This document shows positions 26,005 to 34,694 of a stretch of 64,000 nt of DNA, piece after piece (the first letter of the stretch is position 1; the number at the start of each line of letters is the position of its first letter). The position numbers and the translations under genes were made by a program. Origin of the DNA: Massilia niastensis DSM 21313 (GTDB taxonomy: Bacteria; Pseudomonadota; Gammaproteobacteria; Burkholderiales; Burkholderiaceae_D); NCBI RefSeq assembly GCF_000382345.1, contig NZ_KB908110.1, forward strand, positions 1 to 64,000, in the 5' to 3' direction. The notes under the pieces are model-generated. The model did not search any database, had not been told where the DNA came from, and saw only the letters and a program-made list of their open reading frames with translations.

Positions 26005-27348
26005 ATGATTGAGAAAATACTGACACTTGGTGTCGTCACCGAGTTTGATGTTATTGCCGCGCGCCAGCGAGCGCGCCAGATCGCCGCAGCCTGCGGCTTT
26101 GCCGTCCTCGATCAGGCGCGCATCAGCACCGTCGTCTCTGAACTGGCCCGCAACATCTTTAACTACGCTGGCTCCGGCGCAGTGTCGTTTGCCGTCGACG
26201 GCGCTGCTGCGCCCCAGCAATTATTAATCACCTTGGAAGACCAGGGAGCCGGGATCGCCGACCTTGAAAAGATCCTGTCGGGAAATTACCGCTCGACGTC
26301 AGGGATGGGCATGGGCATTTTGTCGGCGCAGCGTCTCATGGAACATTTCGAGATCGCCAGCAGCGCGGCGGGCACCCGAATTACAGTCGGCAAGCGGTTT
26401 CCGCCACAAGCGACGTTCACGAGTGCCGGCGCCTTCCGTTCCATCATTGAGCAGTTCGCGCCGCTGCCGCATCAGGCGGCTTTGTCGGAAGCGCGGCAGC
26501 AGAACCGCGAATTGACCGATGCGCTTAGCGCCTTGCAGGCGCAGCAGGATGAGTTGCTACTTGTCACCGCCCGTCTGGAAGAAAGAAATCGCAACATTGA
26601 AGCGCTGAACGATTTGCTCGACGACAAAGCCGTCGCCCTGCAGCAAGCCGACCGTAGCAAGGACGAGTTCCTGGCTACCCTCAGCCACGAACTCCGCGGC
26701 CCGCTGTCGGCCGCCGGCATGGCCGCCAAGCTGCTCCAGCCGGCGGGCGTCACCCCGGAGCGCGCCAATCAGATGGGTGAACTGATCAGCCGTCAAGTCG
26801 CCCACATGAGCAGGCTGGTGGAAGACCTGCTGGACGTCTCGCGAGTCAGCCGCGGCCTGGTGCAGCTCGATATGGCGCAGGTGGAACTGGCCGAGGTCGT
26901 GGCTGCGGCCGTCGAGCAAGTGCAATCTGCCGCTGGACTGAAGCAACATCGCATCGAACAGCAACTTGGGCGCGACAGCCTGTTGGTGCTGGGCGACCGC
27001 ACACGCCTGGTTCAAGTGCTGAGCAACCTCCTCGGCAACGCCATACGCTACACCCATGGCGGCGGTCTAATCTGCATCGTCCTGGAAAAACGCGGGCCGT
27101 TTGCCCTGCTGCGAGTATCGGACAATGGCAGGGGCATCAGCGCGGAGCTCATGCCACGCCTGTTCGACCTTTACGTGCAGGCGGAACTCTCGTCCGACCG
27201 TACCGCCGGTGGCCTGGGCCTGGGCTTGGCCCTGGTGAAGAGCCTGGTCGAAGCGCATGAGGGGACCGTGACGGCATACAGCGCCGGAGAGGGGAAGGGG
27301 AGCGCGTTTACCGTGCAATTACCCTTGTATGTCGAGCGCCGCGAATGA
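26005..27348 (+). CDS. RsbT-like ATPase fused to a histidine kinase
   Basis: 447 residues with two GHKL ATPase domains. Residues 1-135 resemble the anti-sigma/RsbT family: SELARNIFNYAGSGAV (N box), LEDQGAGIADLEKIL (G1) and STSGMGMGILSAQRLMEHFE (G2). A coiled coil (about 155-220) leads to HisKA (LATLSHELRGPLSAAGMAAKLL) and a full HATPase (VLSNLLGNAIRYTHGG, VSDNGRGIS, GGLGLGLALVKSL). No membrane segment or receiver is present, so the protein is cytoplasmic. RsbT-like domains usually bind STAS proteins in stressosomes; none is encoded nearby, nor is a cognate regulator. The start at 26005 is the first ATG of the RsbT fold. Confidence 0.82.
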   Translation: MIEKILTLGVVTEFDVIAARQRARQIAAACGFAVLDQARISTVVSELARNIFNYAGSGAVSFAVDGAAAPQQLLITLEDQGAGIADLEKILSGNYRSTSGMGMGILSAQRLMEHFEIASSAAGTRITVGKRFPPQATFTSAGAFRSIIEQFAPLPHQAALSEARQQNRELTDALSALQAQQDELLLVTARLEERNRNIEALNDLLDDKAVALQQADRSKDEFLATLSHELRGPLSAAGMAAKLLQPAGVTPERANQMGELISRQVAHMSRLVEDLLDVSRVSRGLVQLDMAQVELAEVVAAAVEQVQSAAGLKQHRIEQQLGRDSLLVLGDRTRLVQVLSNLLGNAIRYTHGGGLICIVLEKRGPFALLRVSDNGRGISAELMPRLFDLYVQAELSSDRTAGGLGLGLALVKSLVEAHEGTVTAYSAGEGKGSAFTVQLPLYVERRE

Positions 27349-27685
27349 GCTCGGTCACCGGAGCTACTTGCGGCATGCCTGCACGTTCGCAATGATCCAG
27401 GCTGTGTCAACACGCTTGCCAGACACCGTCATCACCACACACGACCTTTCAGAATGGAGGCGACGCGGCCATCGATCGGCCATATTTCGACCTCGGATCA
27501 GCAGCGCGACAGAACCCATGAATAGAAACTCGCTGGCGAGTACACTGGATGTGCGCAGGACCGTGGCCGTTGGCTACTGACGTCGTGAACCCTTGAAGAC
27601 CTTGAGCCTTGACGGGAAGTCCGTCGAGGCAAGTAGTCCGTTTGCATTCTTGGCATGGCCTATCGGAACCACTGAAAGGACACAG
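27349..27685. other. Intergenic stretch without a recognised gene
   Basis: 337 bp between the kinase fusion and PPK2. Frames here are short, lack ribosome binding sites and show no family pattern. AAAGGA (27675-27680) serves the following ATG. Confidence 0.45.
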
Positions 27686-28552
27686 ATGAAACGTGATTCA
27701 CATCATTTCAGCGTATCAAAAGGGCGCGACGTGGACCTCCGCACCTTTCCGACCAATGTGGCCCATGTTTACAGATCGAAGAAGCAATATCGCAAACTTC
27801 TCGAAGAACACGTTACCCAACTGAGCGCGCAGCAGCAACTTCTCTATGCATCAAACAGTTTTGCGATCCTGCTGATCTTCCAGGCAATGGATGCGGCAGG
27901 AAAAGACGGCGCCATCAAACATGTCATGTCAGGAGTCAATCCGCAAGGCTGCCAGGTCTTCAGCTACAAGCATCCAACGGCAACGGAACTGCAGCACGAC
28001 TTTCTTTGGCGCACTACCGTTGACCTGCCTGAACGTGGGCGAATCGGCATATTCAACCGTTCCTATTACGAGGAGGTGCTGATCGCACGCGTGCATCCGG
28101 AGATCCTGCGCAGCGAAGGGCTGCCCGTCGCCGTCCGCGACAAGACAATCTGGCATGACCGCTATCGTTCGATCAGGAACCTGGAGCGTCACCTCTTCGT
28201 TAACGGAACCCGGATCATCAAATTCTTCCTGCATATCTCGCCGGAAGAGCAGACGAAGCGTCTTTTAAAGCGGATAGACGACCCGGAAAAGAACTGGAAA
28301 TTCAGTCTGGCCGACATCGAGGAGCGGAAATTCTGGAAAGCCTACATGAAGGCCTATGAGGAATGCATCAGCAGGACGAGCACAAGCGATTGCCCGTGGC
28401 ATGTTGTTCCCGCCGATGACAAAAAGAACGCCCGACTCATCGTATCCCGGATCGTCCTTGACACGCTGAAGGGACTCAAGCTGAGGTATCCACAAACGAG
28501 CGCGAAACGGCGACAGGAATTGCAGGCGATCCGCAATCGTCTCCTTGAATGA
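27686..28552 (+). CDS. ppk2: Polyphosphate kinase 2 family protein
   Basis: 288 residues of the PPK2 P-loop fold. Walker A lies in IFQAMDAAGKDGAIKHVMSGVNPQG, the lid follows, and GIFNRSYYEEVLIARVHPEIL contains the Walker B aspartate position replaced by the family's FNRSYYE motif. NGTRIIKFFLHISPEEQTKRLLKRIDDPEKNWKF is the C-terminal signature. It moves phosphate between polyphosphate and nucleotides; the AMP/ADP preference cannot be set by eye. GC content is lower than that of the core genes, fitting foreign origin. It is distant from ppk1/ppx. Confidence 0.87.
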   Translation: MKRDSHHFSVSKGRDVDLRTFPTNVAHVYRSKKQYRKLLEEHVTQLSAQQQLLYASNSFAILLIFQAMDAAGKDGAIKHVMSGVNPQGCQVFSYKHPTATELQHDFLWRTTVDLPERGRIGIFNRSYYEEVLIARVHPEILRSEGLPVAVRDKTIWHDRYRSIRNLERHLFVNGTRIIKFFLHISPEEQTKRLLKRIDDPEKNWKFSLADIEERKFWKAYMKAYEECISRTSTSDCPWHVVPADDKKNARLIVSRIVLDTLKGLKLRYPQTSAKRRQELQAIRNRLLE

Positions 28553-28684
28553 ACTCCCGAACGCTGTTGATTGCCTTGCCGGCTGCCGGACGAAGGATGG
28601 GGGCCACGCGCAGAGCGCTGCCGTGCATGGGTGGCATGCCTCGCGCGCCTATAATGTCCAGGTGCTCGATTCCGCGAGGCTCGC

Positions 28685-30283
28685 ATGAACAGTTTGTTGG
28701 TCTTCGATTATGAGACGACAGGAACGGATCCAGGCCGCGACCGCCCTGTGCAGTTCGCCTGCGTCCGCACGGACCTCGACCTGAACATCATCGGCCAGCC
28801 CAAGACCTTGTATTGCAAGCCTTCGCCCGACCATTTGCCCGATCCGATCGCCTGCCTCCTTACTGGCACCACACCCCAGCTATGCGAAGAGGCAGGCTTG
28901 CCCGAACTGCAGTTTGTCGAAGAAGTCCATCGTGAGCTGAGTACGCCGGGGACGATCGGTCTTGGCTACAACTCGATCGCTTTCGACGACGAAGTCACGC
29001 GCTTCATGCTCTGGCGGAACCTGATGGATCCGTATGCGCGCGAGTGGAAGGACGGATGCGGCAGATGGGACCTGATCCAGGTCGTGCGCGCCACCTATGC
29101 GCTGCGCCCGGAGACACTGGAATGGCCGCACGACGACAAGGGCAAGCTGTCCTTCGAGCTCGAGCGTCTGACTGCAGCCAACGGATTACTTCACGAATCA
29201 GCGCACGACGCTCTGTCCGATGTGGCCGCCACGATCGCTCTTGCGCGTCACATCAAGGAACGTCAGCCTCAGCTGTATGCCCATTATTTCTCGATGCGCG
29301 ACAAGACCCGGGCAATGCAGGAAATGGATGTGACGCTGAAGAGCCCGTTCATCCATGTCGGCCGCGGTGCGACCGAGGCAGCCGGCATCCGCATCATGAT
29401 GCCGATCGCCCTGCATCCCACCAACAGGAACGAGGTGATTGCCTGGGACTTGTCCAAGGACCCGCGCCAGCTGCTCGATATTGACGCCGAAACCATGCGC
29501 AGACGGCAGTTCAGCAAGCCCGAGGACCGTCCGGAAGACTTCGATCCCATGCCGATCCAGAGTATCGCTGCGAACAAGTCGCCGGCGGTATTGAAGAACC
29601 TGAGCGCCCTGTCGCGCGAGCGGGCCGCTGAACTGGGCGTCGACCTGGGGGCGGCGCTGGCCAACGTGCCTGTCATGCTGGGAGTACTCGACGCGCTAGA
29701 CCTGCCCAGTCTGTTGCAGGTCGTCTACGCTCGTGATCCGCTCGAGTGCGACGCCGAAGAAGCGCTCTACGAGGGCTTTGTCGGCAACGACGACCGGCGC
29801 GCGCTCGATCACTTGCGAGCGATGGATTCGGCCGGCCTGGCAACGGCAAAGCCGGCCTTCAGCGATCCCAGGCTCGCTGACCTGTTCCTGCGCTACAAGG
29901 CACGCCATTATCCGGCGTCGCTGTCGTCGCGCGAACTGGACAAGTGGGAAGAGCATCGCTTCCGCAAGCTCATCACGGGCCATTCCGGCAGCCGCACGGT
30001 ATCGATGGTCCGTGAATCGGTCGCCCGGTGCCGGCAGGCGCTGTCCGAGTCGACCGAGCCTGTCGACCCCGCCAAATACAGGGTACTTGAGGACGTACTT
30101 GCCTACACGAACAGCATGGCGGCCGTGATCGATCCCTATGAAACCGTTGCGCCGGCGCCCGCACTGGAGACGCCTGTAGAGGCCGCGGTGGCGACACCGG
30201 CGCCCGTGCCGGTCCAGCCCGACCTCTTCGGCGGCCAGGACCTGACCCCAGCCACGCGTCGCGTCAGGTCGCGCCGCCGTTGA
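28685..30283 (+). CDS. sbcB: Exodeoxyribonuclease I
   Basis: 532 residues, ExoI type. The DEDDh exonuclease motifs are present: FDYETTGTDPGRDRP (Exo I, residues 6-20), GLGYNSIAFDDEV (Exo II) and LLHESAHDALSDVAATIALA (Exo III, catalytic His/Asp). The SH3-like and C-terminal helical domains follow. The enzyme degrades single-stranded DNA 3' to 5' and acts in recombination and mismatch repair. A 55-residue Pro/Ala/Val-rich tail ends the protein. The 3' end overlaps the convergent gene by 20 bp. Carrying sbcB within a putative island is unusual. Confidence 0.9.
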   Translation: MNSLLVFDYETTGTDPGRDRPVQFACVRTDLDLNIIGQPKTLYCKPSPDHLPDPIACLLTGTTPQLCEEAGLPELQFVEEVHRELSTPGTIGLGYNSIAFDDEVTRFMLWRNLMDPYAREWKDGCGRWDLIQVVRATYALRPETLEWPHDDKGKLSFELERLTAANGLLHESAHDALSDVAATIALARHIKERQPQLYAHYFSMRDKTRAMQEMDVTLKSPFIHVGRGATEAAGIRIMMPIALHPTNRNEVIAWDLSKDPRQLLDIDAETMRRRQFSKPEDRPEDFDPMPIQSIAANKSPAVLKNLSALSRERAAELGVDLGAALANVPVMLGVLDALDLPSLLQVVYARDPLECDAEEALYEGFVGNDDRRALDHLRAMDSAGLATAKPAFSDPRLADLFLRYKARHYPASLSSRELDKWEEHRFRKLITGHSGSRTVSMVRESVARCRQALSESTEPVDPAKYRVLEDVLAYTNSMAAVIDPYETVAPAPALETPVEAAVATPAPVPVQPDLFGGQDLTPATRRVRSRRR

Positions 30284-31325
30284 CCAGCCGCTCGACGACA
30301 ACGGCTGGGTCGACTCCCTCTTCGAAGTCGAACTGCTGCTTGCTGGTGCTGTATAAGCCTCCTGCCTTTTCCAGCGCGCGCCTGATGTCGGCGAACCGGC
30401 TCAGGTGCTGGATCGGCAGCCTCAGGCTCTGGCCTTCTGGCGCGAGCATGGCAAGTTGCTCCCTGAACTCCTCCTCGCTGTGCGGGGCGGGTGCGGCTGG
30501 AGTGCCTGGGGCCGCCGGCTTGCTCGGCGCGGTAGTGTCGCGCAGCGCGGCGAGGTTCGGGTCGGCAGCGTAGATGGATGCGAGCGTCCGTGCCAGCCGA
30601 TCGGCGTCGAACCTGCCGGCGTACCGGACGCCGGCCAGCACCTGGTATTTGATGTACAAGCGCCCTTGGTCGCTGGCATCCAGCAGGTAGAAGTCGGCGA
30701 GCCGCTCATGCGCGGGCGGATGGCGTACGCCGATGCGATCGATGAAGGCTTTCAGTGCGTCGGTCGCCTGGACACGCACGGAGAAGCTGTTCGCGAGCAC
30801 CCGGGGAGCGTCCGGATCGAGTCCTGCGCGCCGTAGCGCCCGCGCGCGCAGGGTTTCCCCGAGCTGCAGTGTCAGCTCTCCGTGAGCATGCGCGGGAACG
30901 CCTGTCGCGTAGCGCACCGCACCAGGTCCTGCCCGGCCCGGCAGCGCGATGGTATCGAACAGGTCGGCGATATCGCTCTCCCTGAGGACAGTGCGATAGC
31001 GCGGATCCAGGGCGCTCAGGCTGACGCCGTCGGTGGCGCCGTCGGCCAGGCAGCGTTCCCACAGTTCCCGGTATGCAGGATCGGCTTCCAGTTCTGGACC
31101 GGGAAAGCGTAGCTCCCGGTCGATTCGCTGGCCGTCATATTCCTGGAGGCGCGCTGCCCTGAATTCCTCACGGGTCGAATCTGCGGTCGGCCACCGCTTG
31201 TGGTAAGCCGCGAATACCTTGCACAGGCCGATGTAATAAGACAGGTCCCGTGCCGCGCCTTGCTGGCCGAACGGAAGTTCAAGTTGGGGCTTCGAGACGT
31301 CCGCCGGATTCGCTTTCCGCTTCAT
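30264..31325 (-). CDS. Hypothetical protein, no family recognised
   Basis: 353 residues, no signal peptide or membrane segment. The N-terminal part contains KPQLELPFGQQGAARDLSYYIGLCKVFAAYHKRWP. A central alpha-rich part (RVLANSFSVRVQATDALKAFIDRIG) and YIKYQVLAGVRYAGRFDADRLARTL follow. After a Pro/Ala linker (about 255-275) the C-terminus LPIQHLSRFADIRRALEKAGGLYSTSKQQFDFEEGVDP resembles the short beta-alpha tail seen in some DNA-processing and methyltransferase proteins (K-LEKAGG-Y-xxK-x-F-F). That similarity, and convergence with sbcB, hints at nucleic-acid work. The start at 31325 has GGGACGAG upstream. Confidence 0.6.
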   Translation of the reverse strand: MKRKANPADVSKPQLELPFGQQGAARDLSYYIGLCKVFAAYHKRWPTADSTREEFRAARLQEYDGQRIDRELRFPGPELEADPAYRELWERCLADGATDGVSLSALDPRYRTVLRESDIADLFDTIALPGRAGPGAVRYATGVPAHAHGELTLQLGETLRARALRRAGLDPDAPRVLANSFSVRVQATDALKAFIDRIGVRHPPAHERLADFYLLDASDQGRLYIKYQVLAGVRYAGRFDADRLARTLASIYAADPNLAALRDTTAPSKPAAPGTPAAPAPHSEEEFREQLAMLAPEGQSLRLPIQHLSRFADIRRALEKAGGLYSTSKQQFDFEEGVDPAVVVERLVNGGAT

Positions 31326-31545
31326 GCTCGCTCGTCCCTGGAAGATACCTCTATCTATGTTGAGAACGATACACGATTGTCGGGAAGATGGTCGTTTGGT
31401 CCAGGCCGTCACGGCGCCCATGCCGCGCCTGTTTCGATAGCGCCTGTGCGGGTCGAACAGATGGACACAGGAAGGCAGGGACTGACAGGCCTGCGGCCAC
31501 GCGAGCGTCTACGGAGGCTGAATAAGATGATGGCGCCGTGGTAAC

Positions 31546-31750
31546 ATGCATGCCTATCGCCTGCTTGAGGGCCGAGCAGGTCCAGTCGATCTTCCGTACC
31601 CGTCCGGTTCCCGACGGCCTGTGTCGAGCGGGCTCCGCCTCATGCAGGTCAGCAGCAGAGCTGCGACGGCGCCCGGATGGGAGCTCGTTCCTGCCTGCAC
31701 GAGCTATCGCCTTGCGCTAGGCTCACCAGGCAAACGTGGTATGGTGCATG
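31546..31750 (+). pseudogene. Zinc-type alcohol dehydrogenase, N-terminal relic
   Basis: MHAYRLLEGRAGPVDLPYP at 31546 resembles the start of zinc alcohol dehydrogenases (M-x-A-YRL-GAGP-L-x-x-PVP). Soon after, the similarity jumps frame (RPVPDGLCRAG), and the GHE zinc motif never appears. Evidence rests on about 20 residues, so this is tentative. Confidence 0.35.
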
Positions 31751-31815
31751 GTATCGCCTTGCCAGCGTCGACAAAAACTCAAGCATTTCAACTATTTAGC
31801 TGAAGCCATCGATAT

Positions 31816-31837
31816 TCGAGTGGGAGTGATATTTCCT
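31816..31837 (+). repeat. Putative attachment site, distal copy
   Basis: Same 22-bp sequence as 16987-17008 with one A/G difference (stop TAA becomes TGA), in direct orientation. The preceding codons still read K-P-S-I-F-E-W-E, so this is a guaA 3' end from a related genome, not a chance match. Confidence 0.65.
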
Positions 31838-31867
31838 AAGGCGAATATCTTATCGTTTTAGTTGACG

Positions 31868-31897
31868 TATAAAGCCCTGTTCTTACAGGGCTTTATA
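31868..31897. terminator. Strong terminator hairpin after the distal att copy
   Basis: TATAAAGCCCTG-TTCTTA-CAGGGCTTTATA is a 12-bp perfect stem with A-tract and T-tract on the two sides, followed by TTTTG. It can end transcription in both directions. It sits 31 bp behind a guaA end copy, so it is probably the original guaA terminator. Confidence 0.75.
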
Positions 31898-31934
31898 TTT
31901 TGAATCGTTTTATGTACTAATTTGGAATTCTTTC

Positions 31935-34139
31935 ATGGAAATTAAAGTCAACTTTCTCGATAAGCTGCGTCTTGAAGCCAAGTTCGACGACTTCACGGTG
32001 ATCGCCGACCAGCCTATCCGCTACAAGGGCGATGGCTCGGCGCCTGGCCCCTTCGATTATTTCCTGGCTTCATCGGCCTTGTGTGCGGCTTACTTCGTGA
32101 AGTTGTACTGCGACACCCGCAATATCCCTACCGAAAATATTCGCCTGTCCCAGAATAATATTGTTGACCCGGAAAACCGTTACCAGCAGACTTTCAAGAT
32201 CCAGGTCGAGTTGCCGCCGGATATCTCCGACAAGGACCGCCAGGGTATCCTGCGCTCGATCGACCGTTGTACCGTGAAAAAAGTGGTGCAAACCGGGCCC
32301 GAGTTCGTGATCGAAGAGGTCGAGAACCTGGATGCCGATGCGCAGGCCCTGCTGACCCTGCAGCCTGGCGACGATACCCGTACCTATATCCCGGGCAAGG
32401 ATCTGCCCCTGGAGCAAACCATCGCCAATATGTCGGGGATGTTGGCGAGCTGGGGCATCAAGATCGAAATCGCTTCGTGGCGCAATATCGTTCCCAATGT
32501 GTGGTCGCTGCACATCCGGGATGCGCATTCGCCGATGTGCTTTACCAACGGCAAGGGAGCGACCAAGGAAAGCGCCTTGGCATCGGCCCTGGGCGAGTAT
32601 ATCGAGCGCCTGAACTGCAATCACTTCTACGCGGGCGCGTTCTGGGGCGAGGACATCGCCAACGCGGCGTTTGTCCATTACCCGAATGAGCGCTGGTTCC
32701 AGCCTGGCCCCGACGATGCGCTGCCGGCCGGCATCCTCGACGAGTACTGCCTGGGCATTTACGATCCCGACGGCGAGCTGCGTGGTTCGCACCTGATCGA
32801 CACCAACTCCGGGAATGTCGAGCGCGGTATCTGCTCGCTGCCCTACGTGCGGCATTCGGACGGCGAGGTGGTGTATTTCCCGACCAACCTGGTCGAAAAC
32901 CTCTATGTCAGCAACGGCATGAGTGCCGGTAATATGCTGGCCGAGGCGCAGGTGCAATGCCTGTCCGAGATTTTCGAACGGGCGGTCAAGCGCGAAATCC
33001 TGGAAGGCGAACTCGCCTTGCCCGATGTGCCGCAGGAAGTGCTGGCGAAATACCCTGGCATCCTGGCCGGGATCAAGGGCTTGGAAGAGCAGGGCTTCCC
33101 GGTGCTGGTCAAGGACGCGTCGCTGGGCGGGACCTACCCGGTGATGTGCGTCACCTTGATGAACCCGCGCACAGGCGGGGTCTTTGCCTCGTTCGGCGCG
33201 CACCCGAGCTTCGAGGTGGCGCTGGAACGGAGCCTGACGGAATTGCTGCAGGGTCGCAGTTTCGAAGGCTTGAACGACTTGCCGCAGCCCACCTTCGAAA
33301 GTAACGCCGTCACCGAACCCTACAACTTCGTCGAGCACTTCATCGATTCCAGCGGTGTCGTGTCGTGGCGCTTCTTCAGCGCCAGGGCGGATTTCGATTT
33401 TGTCGAGTGGGATTTTTCCGGTCGGGGCGAAAACTCCAATGCGGAGGAAGCCGCGACCTTGCTCGGCCTCCTCGAAGACATGGGCAAAGAGGCCTACATG
33501 GCGGTGTACGACCAGCTGGGCGCCGTGGCCTGCCGGATCCTGGTGCCCGGTTATTCGGAAATCTACCCGGTCGAAGACTTGATCTGGGATAACACGAACA
33601 AGGCGCTGCTGTTCCGTGCCGATATCCTGAACCTGCATCGCCTGGACGACGCCAGCCTGGCGACGCTGCTGGAGCGCCTGGAAAACAATGAGCTGGATGA
33701 GTACTCCGACATCGCCACCTTGATCGGCATCGAATTTGACGAGAATACCGACTGGGGGCAGCTGACGGTTCTCGAGTTGAGGCTGCTGATTAACCTTGCC
33801 TTGCAGCAGTTCGAGGAGGCGCACGACCTGGTGGGCGCCTTCCTGCAATACAACGACAACACCGTCGAGCGCCGGCTGTTCTACCAGGCCTTGAATGTGG
33901 TGCTGGAAGTGGTGCTCGATGACGAGCTGGAACTGGACGATTACGTCGTCAATTTCCGCCGGATGTATGGCAACGCCCGGATGGATGCGGTGCTCGGCTC
34001 GGTGGACGGCAGCGTGCGCTTCTTCGGATTGACGCCGACGAGCATGAAGCTGGAGGGCCTGGACAGGCACCACCGCCTGATCGACAGCTACAAGAAACTG
34101 CATAAGGCGCGGGCCGCTGCGGCGGCTAGCTCCAGGTAG
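31935..34139 (+). CDS. ycaO: OsmC-YcaO fusion protein (S12 methylthiotransferase accessory factor type)
   Basis: 734 residues. Residues 1-135 form an OsmC-like domain (DGSAPGPFDYFLASSALCAAYFVKLYC, with the family cysteine; DRCTVKKVV near the second). Residues about 160-580 are a YcaO domain: ATP-binding glutamates in ESALASALGEYIERLN and QVQCLSEIFERAVKREI. The acidic C-terminus (about 590-720) is helical and resembles the extra domain of E. coli YcaO. YcaO proteins activate amide backbones with ATP; this clade is linked to RimO-dependent methylthiolation of ribosomal protein S12. No RiPP precursor or partner gene is adjacent, which supports the housekeeping role. Confidence 0.88.
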   Translation: MEIKVNFLDKLRLEAKFDDFTVIADQPIRYKGDGSAPGPFDYFLASSALCAAYFVKLYCDTRNIPTENIRLSQNNIVDPENRYQQTFKIQVELPPDISDKDRQGILRSIDRCTVKKVVQTGPEFVIEEVENLDADAQALLTLQPGDDTRTYIPGKDLPLEQTIANMSGMLASWGIKIEIASWRNIVPNVWSLHIRDAHSPMCFTNGKGATKESALASALGEYIERLNCNHFYAGAFWGEDIANAAFVHYPNERWFQPGPDDALPAGILDEYCLGIYDPDGELRGSHLIDTNSGNVERGICSLPYVRHSDGEVVYFPTNLVENLYVSNGMSAGNMLAEAQVQCLSEIFERAVKREILEGELALPDVPQEVLAKYPGILAGIKGLEEQGFPVLVKDASLGGTYPVMCVTLMNPRTGGVFASFGAHPSFEVALERSLTELLQGRSFEGLNDLPQPTFESNAVTEPYNFVEHFIDSSGVVSWRFFSARADFDFVEWDFSGRGENSNAEEAATLLGLLEDMGKEAYMAVYDQLGAVACRILVPGYSEIYPVEDLIWDNTNKALLFRADILNLHRLDDASLATLLERLENNELDEYSDIATLIGIEFDENTDWGQLTVLELRLLINLALQQFEEAHDLVGAFLQYNDNTVERRLFYQALNVVLEVVLDDELELDDYVVNFRRMYGNARMDAVLGSVDGSVRFFGLTPTSMKLEGLDRHHRLIDSYKKLHKARAAAAASSR

Positions 34140-34422
34140 GGATACCAGGCATGGCTGGCGTTGCGAATCCGTGTCGACGCCGGCATTGAAGGTCCAGGCA
34201 CAAGCCCCAGGCTGCCATCACTACTTCCTCGAGCCCATGGATCCGCCGGCCTTGCAAAGGCTTCTGGCGGCGAATCCAGGGGCGCCCGTCTTTCCGGCCG
34301 CCGGGTGCACGGATGCACTCGGCTCCCAGCCAGCGACTTGGCCTGGCGATTCACTCCTCTCCATGACGCGCTTACTGCAGCGCATCCGCCCCCACATCGG
34401 GGCGCCATCTCCCTTCGTTCGA

Positions 34423-34443
34423 GTTTACTAAACTTCACTAAAC
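34423..34443. promoter_or_regulatory. GTTTA-N-TAAAC operator with adjacent degenerate copy
   Basis: GTTTACTAAAC (34423-34433) is a perfect odd-centred palindrome. CTTCACTAAAC (34433-34443) repeats it at 8 of 11 positions one turn further on. The centre is about 74 bp upstream of the predicted transcription start. Confidence 0.6.
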
Positions 34444-34466
34444 TTTATCCAAAGTTTGAAAGTTTA

Positions 34467-34495
34467 TTGATCCCCTGTTATTTCCTTTGTATAAA
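34467..34495 (+). promoter_or_regulatory. Sigma-70 promoter of the TonB receptor
   Basis: TTGATC (34467-34472) and TATAAA (34490-34495) are spaced 17 bp. The start is expected near 34502. Confidence 0.65.
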
Positions 34496-34547
34496 TTCTC
34501 TCCAGTGGAATGCGAGGTCCTGGCGAGCTGCAAGCAGCATCTTTAGG

Positions 34548-34558
34548 GTTTAGTAAAT
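34548..34558. promoter_or_regulatory. Downstream GTTTA-N-TAAA operator
   Basis: GTTTAGTAAAT matches the 11-bp palindrome at 10 of 11 positions and lies about 50 bp downstream of the predicted start. With the upstream site its centre-to-centre distance is 125 bp. Confidence 0.55.
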
Positions 34559-34694
34559 CCTCGGGGTTCTCTGCGATATGTGCTTGACGCACCCTGGGGA
34601 ACACGCAACGGCGGCCTGCCGCCTTCTCCACGAATGTGGGACCTCTGTTACCGCCAATAATAAGCCCGCCATTGGGCACGACCAGGAGACATGC

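Larger units (their letters stand above)
31326..31934. other. 609-bp region with relics, distal att copy and terminator
   Basis: No intact gene. It holds a decayed alcohol-dehydrogenase start (31546-31750), the distal guaA repeat (31816-31837) and a hairpin terminator (31868-31897). The stretch after 31780 is AT-rich, like that behind guaA. Confidence 0.5.
34140..34694. other. Regulatory region upstream of the mannoside-locus TonB receptor
   Basis: 555 bp. The first half (34140-34420) has no convincing gene. The second half is AT-rich and contains a promoter (34467-34495) bracketed by two operator-like palindromes. The predicted leader to the ATG is about 190 nt. Confidence 0.6.

Noticed and set aside
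31935..34139. YcaO gene as part of a RiPP cluster
   Set aside because: No precursor-like small gene, dehydrogenase, protease or dedicated transporter flanks it, and the OsmC fusion is the S12-accessory type.
34161..34553. Open frames before the TonB receptor
   Set aside because: No ribosome binding site, no family pattern, and they run through the promoter and operators.
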